Assembly (NCBI RefSeq): GCF_032854445.1
Contig: NC_088305.1
Location: forward strand, 5,151,606 to 5,215,605
DNA from: Liolophura sinensis
Lineage: Eukaryota; Mollusca; Polyplacophora; Chitonida; Chitonidae
Reading direction: 5' to 3'
DNA: 64,000 nucleotides
Part shown: one piece after another, positions 61,301-64,000 of the stretch
How the letters are laid out: the number at the start of each line of letters is the position of its first letter
Position numbering within the stretch: the stretch's first letter is position 1
The notes under the pieces: model-generated
Told to the model about the DNA's origin: nothing
Database searches by the model: none
Seen by the model: the letters and a program-made list of their open reading frames with translations, nothing else
Translations under genes and position numbers: made by a program

Positions 61301-63254
61301 TAGTGTTTTCAGTTTACGAGATTAGGAATGTGAGCCGCTTTAGATTGTTCCAAAGCACTGGTAGTTTTTAAACATTTTACCTACTTTTCAGCCGATATAC
61401 CACTTTGCTAACTTACAAACCGAAAATATACATTTTAAACAAAGCTCTTTTTAATCCAACTGGAAGGAAAAAATAAAACATTTGAAGATACCAGTCTTAA
61501 GGTAATAAATATTAATCACACATTTCAAACAACGTATTTTTGTGTCCTCGGGGGGGGGGGGGACTTCACTCTTAAGTAGTGATTATATATTTGCAACATT
61601 GTTTTCTTATGTAAAATATCCCAAGAGCAAATCTCAACTGTAACTACCTCCCGTGGAAGAAAAGAAACTTGGATTGGGAGGCAAGGCTACCACAGAGCTC
61701 GCCTTTAGGAGACACGTGAATCGAAAACTTCAGCTCAATACATTAAGTATTGGAATCGTGATAATTTACGGTAATTAATCGGTAATTTAACGCCGATCTC
61801 AAAAATGTTTCACTTATACGAAGGCGGCCGGCATTATAGTGGGATGAAACCCGACAAAATCCGGGGGAATCCCACGACCATCCGCAGGTTGTTGGCAGGC
61901 CTTCCCACGTACGTCCGGAGAGGAAGCCAGCATGAGCTGTTGTACTATTTGAGGTACCACTGCTAACATTTGGTTTAATTTTGGTAATTTACGGTATTTC
62001 GTATGCAATGGAATATTCTCTTCGTGTTATTGTGTTCTACATGTCTGGAAACCCTGAGCTCAATACATGCAGTACCACCCCTAAGATGTTGTCTACCATT
62101 GATTTTAATACAAAATACACTAAGTCAGGAATTCAGTAATTTACGATATTTTATATGTACACACCAAATCAACGATGGAATATCCCCCTCTTGATACTGT
62201 GCCCTACATGTGTGGCAACCCTGAGCTCAATACATGCAGTACTTTTTTTGAGATACCAACCCTAACATATTGTCCTACATTGATCATACAATATACTAAG
62301 TCAGGAATTCAGTAATTTATGGTATTTAATATATACACACCAAATCAAAGATGAGCTATCCCCCTCGCGCTATTGTGTGCAAACCCTGCGCTCAATGTAT
62401 GCAATACTTTTTAAGATATCACCCCTAACATTTTGTTTAACGTTGATTCTAACACACAATACACTATTGAGCTCTCCATACGTGCAAAACCTGATCTCAA
62501 TACAAGTAGAACTTTTTAAGATTTATTTATTTATTTGATTGGTGTTTTACGCCTTACTCAAGAATATTTCACTTACACGACGGCGGCCAGCATTATGGTG
62601 GGAAGAAACGGGGCACAGCCCGGGGGAACCCCCCAAGACCATCCGCAGGTTGCTGTCTGACCTTCCCACGTACGACCGGAGAGGAAGCCAGCATGAGCTG
62701 GACATTTTGTTGCTTTCCCTGTTATTGGGTATTGGACGCCGACGCCGACGCTCAGGGTACAACATAAGCTACGCGTGTGCCTTGTACAGGTCAGCTAAAA
62801 GCACTTCATACAGGGTCATATGCCAAAATCAAATGGGAATTCGCGACTAAATTACAGTTTATAGGCAATGTGGTGCATATATAGTATATGACTCAAATGG
62901 CTTGTCATAACGGAATAGACTGCGGAGCATATTTGCGCCAACCGCAACGGGCCAATTATAGTCGAAGGGTAAAAGAATGGCGCATTTACGTATAAATTGC
63001 ACTAATAATTTCCACTTCAATTCAAACTAGTTTTGCGTAAGCCGCCATTGACGATCCTCTAAATAAACTAACATGTTATAAGATAGGCGAAAAGAAAAGT
63101 AAATTATTATACAGGTGTAACAGTGATAAGCAAGCCTTACCTGTGGGATCAAACCCTTCTCCGTACTCGGGACAAAGTTGTGTTGTTCTGGTACCTGCTG
63201 GAGTGTCATCCCAACACAAAAGACCGTCAAACGTCCGATTACAGTAGAGTTTAC
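40270..63254 (-). CDS. class B1 (secretin-family) GPCR, calcitonin/DH31-receptor-like; N terminus outside window
   Basis: A plasma-membrane peptide-hormone receptor, in its family coupled mainly to Gs/cAMP. Twelve exons on the minus strand join in phase: 63254-63141, 57325-57219, 56620-56529, 54753-54627, 52778-52625, 50343-50277, 49342-49279, 48476-48391, 46356-46221, 45262-45221, 44286-44107, 40362-40270; 1262 nt, about 420 codons to the TGA. The extracellular domain shows [28 protein letters not shown] and [20 protein letters not shown], with five of the six conserved cysteines; the first is in the missing exon. Sequons: NRT, NGT, NYT, NES. Transmembrane signatures: [12 protein letters not shown] (TM3), [11 protein letters not shown] (TM5), [17 protein letters not shown] (TM6 side) and the 42-nt exon [14 protein letters not shown] (TM7). 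Spacing of the hormone-binding domain fits calcitonin/CGRP/DH31 receptors best; PDF or CRF receptors are alternatives. Confidence 0.93.
40363..44106. other. GPCR last intron, mostly unique sequence
   Basis: No exon is needed by phase here. A three-copy GTGAGACGTTCAAA repeat sits near 43262-43302, and an ATCGCGAGAT motif at about 43008, a form seen in CpG-rich promoters. Otherwise nothing was recognised. Confidence 0.45.
44107..44286 (-). CDS. GPCR exon: helix 8 and tail
   Basis: [20 protein letters not shown] then a Ser/Arg-rich tail to SQSLTAQ; 60 codons, phase 0. Several possible phosphorylation sites (SSKRSRTS). Confidence 0.9.
45221..45262 (-). CDS. GPCR exon: TM7 (42 nt)
   Basis: [14 protein letters not shown], the characteristic 42-nt class B exon, phase 0 to 0; skipping it would remove 14 residues in frame, as is known for some vertebrate family members. 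Confidence 0.95.
45360..45570. mobile_element. repeat-E copy
   Basis: ATCGTTGCTTAACGTTACAC, then ACCATTGACCTTTGGCAAGT and CCACGTGTG. It is shared with 16.9, 34.1 and 50.4 kb. Confidence 0.65.
46221..46356 (-). CDS. GPCR exon: TM6, ECL3, TM7 start
   Basis: [20 protein letters not shown] then [20 protein letters not shown] and LSSFQ; 136 nt, phase 2 to 0. Confidence 0.96.
46655..46775 (+). mobile_element. SINE-A 3' half
   Basis: GGGTTTCCCTCGGGCACTGC to ACGGCGTAAAACTACAATTA and ATCAAATAAATAAATGG. Confidence 0.83.
47395..47475 (-). mobile_element. SINE-A tail fragment
   Basis: TTGATTGGTGTTTTAACACT, then GGTCAGGTGGGAGGA; diverged. Confidence 0.55.
47475..47700. repeat. 24-bp array, about 5 good and several decayed copies
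   Basis: CGTGGTAGTTCATAGCATAC repeats at 24-bp spacing from 47481. Related GTTCATAGCATA words continue in places to about 48110. Confidence 0.8.
48240..48325 (+). mobile_element. SINE tail fragment
   Basis: GAAAAATTCTTGAACATGGA, then CCAATCAAATAAATACATAA. Confidence 0.6.
48391..48476 (-). CDS. GPCR exon: TM5 and ICL3
   Basis: [20 protein letters not shown] then YARETCQT; 86 nt, phase 0 to 2. Confidence 0.94.
49279..49342 (-). CDS. GPCR exon: ECL2 Cys and TM5 start
   Basis: [20 protein letters not shown] then F; 64 nt, phase 2 to 0. CW is the conserved ECL2 disulfide motif. Confidence 0.93.
50060..50220 (-). mobile_element. two tandem SINE-A tail fragments
   Basis: TTTGACTGGTGTTTTATACT and TTAATTGGTGTTTTACGCCG each start a tail of about 70-80 bp ending in CCAGCATTA or TCAGCATTA. 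Confidence 0.7.
50277..50343 (-). CDS. GPCR exon: TM4 end/ECL2
   Basis: [20 protein letters not shown] then ST; 67 nt, phase 1 to 2. It follows GWG with the usual class B proline. Confidence 0.9.
50397..50560. mobile_element. repeat-E copy, near full length
   Basis: ATTTAACAAAGTTTTAACGC, TCAGTTTTATGGGAGCAGGA, AAACCACCAACATTTGGCAC, CTTTTCCACGTGTGGCG. Confidence 0.7.
51135..51333 (-). mobile_element. SINE-A with intact tRNA-like head
   Basis: The plus strand runs from GCGGCCAGCATTATGGTGGG to GAGCCACGGAGGCCCC; the minus strand starts GGGGCCTCCGTGGCTCAGTC with A-box form, and GAGTTCAAGTC as B box. Confidence 0.88.
51507..51662 (+). other. candidate first exon and CRE promoter of an unknown nested gene
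   Basis: TGACGTCA at 51507-51514, ATG at 51568 in context CCAACATGG, 31 codons ([20 protein letters not shown] then [11 protein letters not shown]) and a consensus donor TTTCAG then GTAAGTT after 51662. It lies antisense in the GPCR intron between 50343 and 52625. No second exon was recognised; the product is not known to me. Confidence 0.3.
52318..52385 (+). mobile_element. SINE-C tail
   Basis: ACTCGCCACGATATGGCTGA then ATTGCCGATGTGGCGTTAAG and TCATTCATT. Confidence 0.8.
52625..52778 (-). CDS. GPCR exon: ECL1, TM3, start of TM4
   Basis: [52 protein letters not shown]; 154 nt, phase 0 to 1. It contains the disulfide Cys of WCR and the EGLYLH motif. About three decayed copies of its 5' end lie upstream. 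Confidence 0.96.
52779..53000. repeat. about three decayed tandem copies of the TM3 exon 5' junction
   Basis: GAAACGAA (minus-strand TTCGTTTC before the acceptor) recurs at 52781, 52853 and 52922; TACATGTAAAA recurs in each unit where the exon has CACGTGTAAAA. The unit near 52915 keeps CACCACATCTGAAACG, the same acceptor and first codons as the real exon. Spacing 69-72 bp. Confidence 0.8.
53222..53229. promoter_or_regulatory. CRE palindrome TGACGTCA
   Basis: An exact CREB/ATF consensus in a GPCR intron. Confidence 0.25.
53285..53435 (-). mobile_element. SINE-A 3' part
   Basis: TTTGATTGGTATTTTACGCC to CCATCCGCAGGTTGTTGCC and CTTCCCAGGTAC. Confidence 0.87.
53590..54150. repeat. 33-bp tandem array, about 17 copies
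   Basis: The unit CATATTAATCGTTATCCCAA then CACAAACTCAGCG repeats, with one- and two-base slips. It gives a long plus-strand frame, taken as a repeat translation. Confidence 0.93.
54627..54753 (-). CDS. GPCR exon: ICL1 and TM2
   Basis: [20 protein letters not shown] then [20 protein letters not shown]; 127 nt, phase 2 to 0. Class B ICL1 'LxCxRxxIHxxLFxSYIL' pattern. Confidence 0.93.
54925..55105 (+). mobile_element. SINE-A 3' two-thirds
   Basis: GGCCGTACGTGGGAAGGTCT to ACGGCGTAAAACACCAATCA and AATAAACAAATAAAT. Confidence 0.88.
55518..55850 (+). mobile_element. SINE-B, full length
   Basis: Head GCTTCGGTGGCCTTATGGTC, B box GGGATCAAACCC, body CAGTATAATGGGACTGGATG, GTCTTCGGTACGATAC, tail CCACAAGAAGCCAAAGTATA and CTCCTCGTCGTCA. 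It is the most complete copy of the family in the window. Confidence 0.88.
56529..56620 (-). CDS. GPCR exon: TM1
   Basis: [20 protein letters not shown] then [10 protein letters not shown]; phase 0 to 2; donor GTAAGT. Confidence 0.93.
56675..56765 (+). mobile_element. SINE-A tail with (AAAT)n end
   Basis: GCCGTCGTATAACTGAAATG then GGGTAAAACGCAAATCAAAT and a long AAATAAATA run. Confidence 0.82.
57219..57325 (-). CDS. GPCR exon: hormone-binding domain, Cys5-Cys6
   Basis: TAFKDCTV then [20 protein letters not shown] and VNNESLE, phase 1 to 0. Two acceptors six bases apart (57325 or 57319) both keep phase; the longer gives the same P-to-C spacing as calcitonin receptors. Confidence 0.92.
57615..58655. 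repeat. 27-bp array, about 38 copies, with 431-bp higher-order repeat
   Basis: The unit ATGGATATCTCGCTCCTTAC then ATTGCTT is repeated; blocks near 57670-57990 and 58101-58421 are almost identical at 431-bp offset. Long frames on both strands come from the multiple-of-three period. Confidence 0.93.
58660..60030. other. GPCR first visible intron, unique AT-rich sequence
   Basis: No exon, RNA gene or clear repeat was recognised in this stretch. Confidence 0.5.
60040..60250. repeat. 27-bp array, about 7 copies
   Basis: CTGAGCCAGCGCTGTACATG repeats at about 27-bp spacing with point changes. Confidence 0.88.
61785..61945 (-). mobile_element. SINE-A copy, 5'-truncated
   Basis: TTTAACGCCGATCTCAAAAA to CCGGAGAGGAAGCCAGCATG. 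It abuts the 167-bp array. Confidence 0.85.
61945..62518. repeat. about 167-bp tandem array, 3-4 diverged copies
   Basis: GAGCTCAATACATGCAGTAC at about 62055 and 62223, GCTCAATGTATGCAATAC near 62388, and a partial copy near 62492. AAGTCAGGAATTCAGTAATT is shared by two copies. Confidence 0.8.
62518..62705 (-). mobile_element. SINE-A copy
   Basis: TTGATTGGTGTTTTACGCCT tail, GGCGGCCAGCATTATGGTGG core, ending AGCCAGCATGAGCTGGAC. The head is missing. Confidence 0.88.
63141..63254 (-). CDS. GPCR exon: hormone-binding domain, Cys2-Cys4
   Basis: [20 protein letters not shown] then [17 protein letters not shown]; phase 1 at both ends. Acceptor TTGTACAG, donor GTAAGG. Confidence 0.94.
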
Positions 63255-63295
63255 CTGTACAACAAACACAGGTGTAGACATTGATATGGCGGATG

Positions 63296-63372
63296 CTTGA
63301 ATGAATGAATGTTTGGGGTTTAATGTCGTGCTTAGCAATTTTTCAGTCATATGACGACGGGGAGTCATTAGC

Positions 63373-63458
<86 letters not shown>

Positions 63459-63580
63459 GTGTCTTCTTGTGGCAGGGCAAGTCCATGCCGCCAAAGTGCT
63501 ACAGCCACTGAAGTATTATGCCGAAGACATCAGACAAGACACACCACCCAGTCACCGTTCCCAGTCTGGAAAGTGACACA
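63296..63580 (-). mobile_element. SINE-B copy interrupted by a TA expansion
   Basis: GAATGAATGAATGTTTGGGG tail, CAGTCATATGACGACGGGGA, then (TA)n, then CGTGTCTTCTTGTGGCAGGG and the family body. Compare 2868-3175, where the same place reads GTACATATACTG. Confidence 0.87.
63379..63456. repeat. (TA)n microsatellite, about 39 units
   Basis: An uninterrupted TA run inside the SINE-B copy. Confidence 0.97.
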
Positions 63581-63634
63581 TAATACAAGATTATGCTAGC
63601 TATCTTGACAACAGACAGCGCTGGTATGGTGGCA

Positions 63635-63860
63635 TGACGTCATAATAACGCATTACGGAATGCAGCATTACAAAGAAAAATGACGTCAGTCTGCGAAATA
63701 ATTTAGCTGCGCGGGGTACAAATTTAGCGTCACAGAGAAAAACGACGTCAGCAATTCAGCTGCGCAGGGTTTAAATCGCATATACCCCTTGTGGGCATGG
63801 CCTGCAGCTCTGACAGATGTATATCAACATTTTAACTTGTCTGATCAGACAATGACGTCG
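63635..63860. promoter_or_regulatory. cluster of CRE-like motifs
   Basis: TGACGTCA at 63635 and 63681, CGACGTCA at 63743, TGACGTCG at 63853. Two of them lie in a partly duplicated segment (TTTAGCTGCGCGGGGTACAA and TTCAGCTGCGCAGGGTTTAA). It is about 400-600 bases upstream of a GPCR exon in transcription order. Confidence 0.4.
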
Positions 63861-64000
63861 ATAATGACGAATGAAGTTTGACGCATCAAACTATAAAGAC
63901 CGGGATTGAATCTGCAACCGCTGGGGGCTGCTTCTCAAAGAGGTCGTAATGTCACGCCATCCTAATCACCATGGCGTCGCATACTGACGGCATATGCCGC

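Noticed and set aside
63305-63576. YIYIYI repeat ORFs
   Set aside because: Translation of the TA microsatellite.

Overview
The window is animal nuclear DNA, AT-rich, with small exons, GT-AG introns, a dense load of tRNA-derived SINEs and many tandem arrays. The SINE tails (ending in the AATCAAATAAATAAA type or in CATTCATTCATTC) and the gene content suggest a lophotrochozoan, most likely a mollusc or a brachiopod; the species cannot be fixed from sequence alone. There is one 200-base assembly gap (1674-1873).

Three protein-coding genes were reconstructed exon by exon, with consistent reading phase across every junction. (1) Minus strand, 2217-21427: the first 14 coding exons (about 394 codons) of CCDC93, a subunit of the CCC/Commander endosomal recycling complex; its 3' exons lie beyond the left edge. 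(2) Plus strand, exon 1 ending 22492 and coding exons 23367-29574: a complete INSIG gene (206 aa), the ER sterol sensor that retains SCAP-SREBP, followed by a long 3' UTR. (3) Minus strand, 40270-63254: twelve coding exons (about 420 codons) of a class B1 (secretin-family) GPCR resembling calcitonin/DH31 receptors, from the hormone-binding domain to the stop codon; the signal-peptide exon lies beyond the right edge.

Layout: CCDC93 and INSIG are head to head with about 1 kb between them, the arrangement I recall for human CCDC93 and INSIG2. The shared promoter region holds a sterol-response-element match abutting a CCAAT box. INSIG and the GPCR are tail to tail, separated by a gene-poor stretch (about 33.2-38.4 kb) of SINE copies and short arrays.

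The most unusual signal is that several tandem arrays are built from exon-intron junctions. An 82-bp array in CCDC93 intron 5 repeats the 3' part of exon 5 with its splice donor about 13 times. An 89-bp array after CCDC93 exon 11 repeats that exon's end with the donor deleted. About three decayed units before the GPCR TM3 exon repeat its acceptor and first bases. Other points of interest are a foldback element, a small TIR transposon family, a 1-kb TIR element carrying a Cys/His-rich ORF inside INSIG intron 3, a CRE cluster at 63.6-63.9 kb, and a possible first exon of an unknown nested gene at 51.57 kb.
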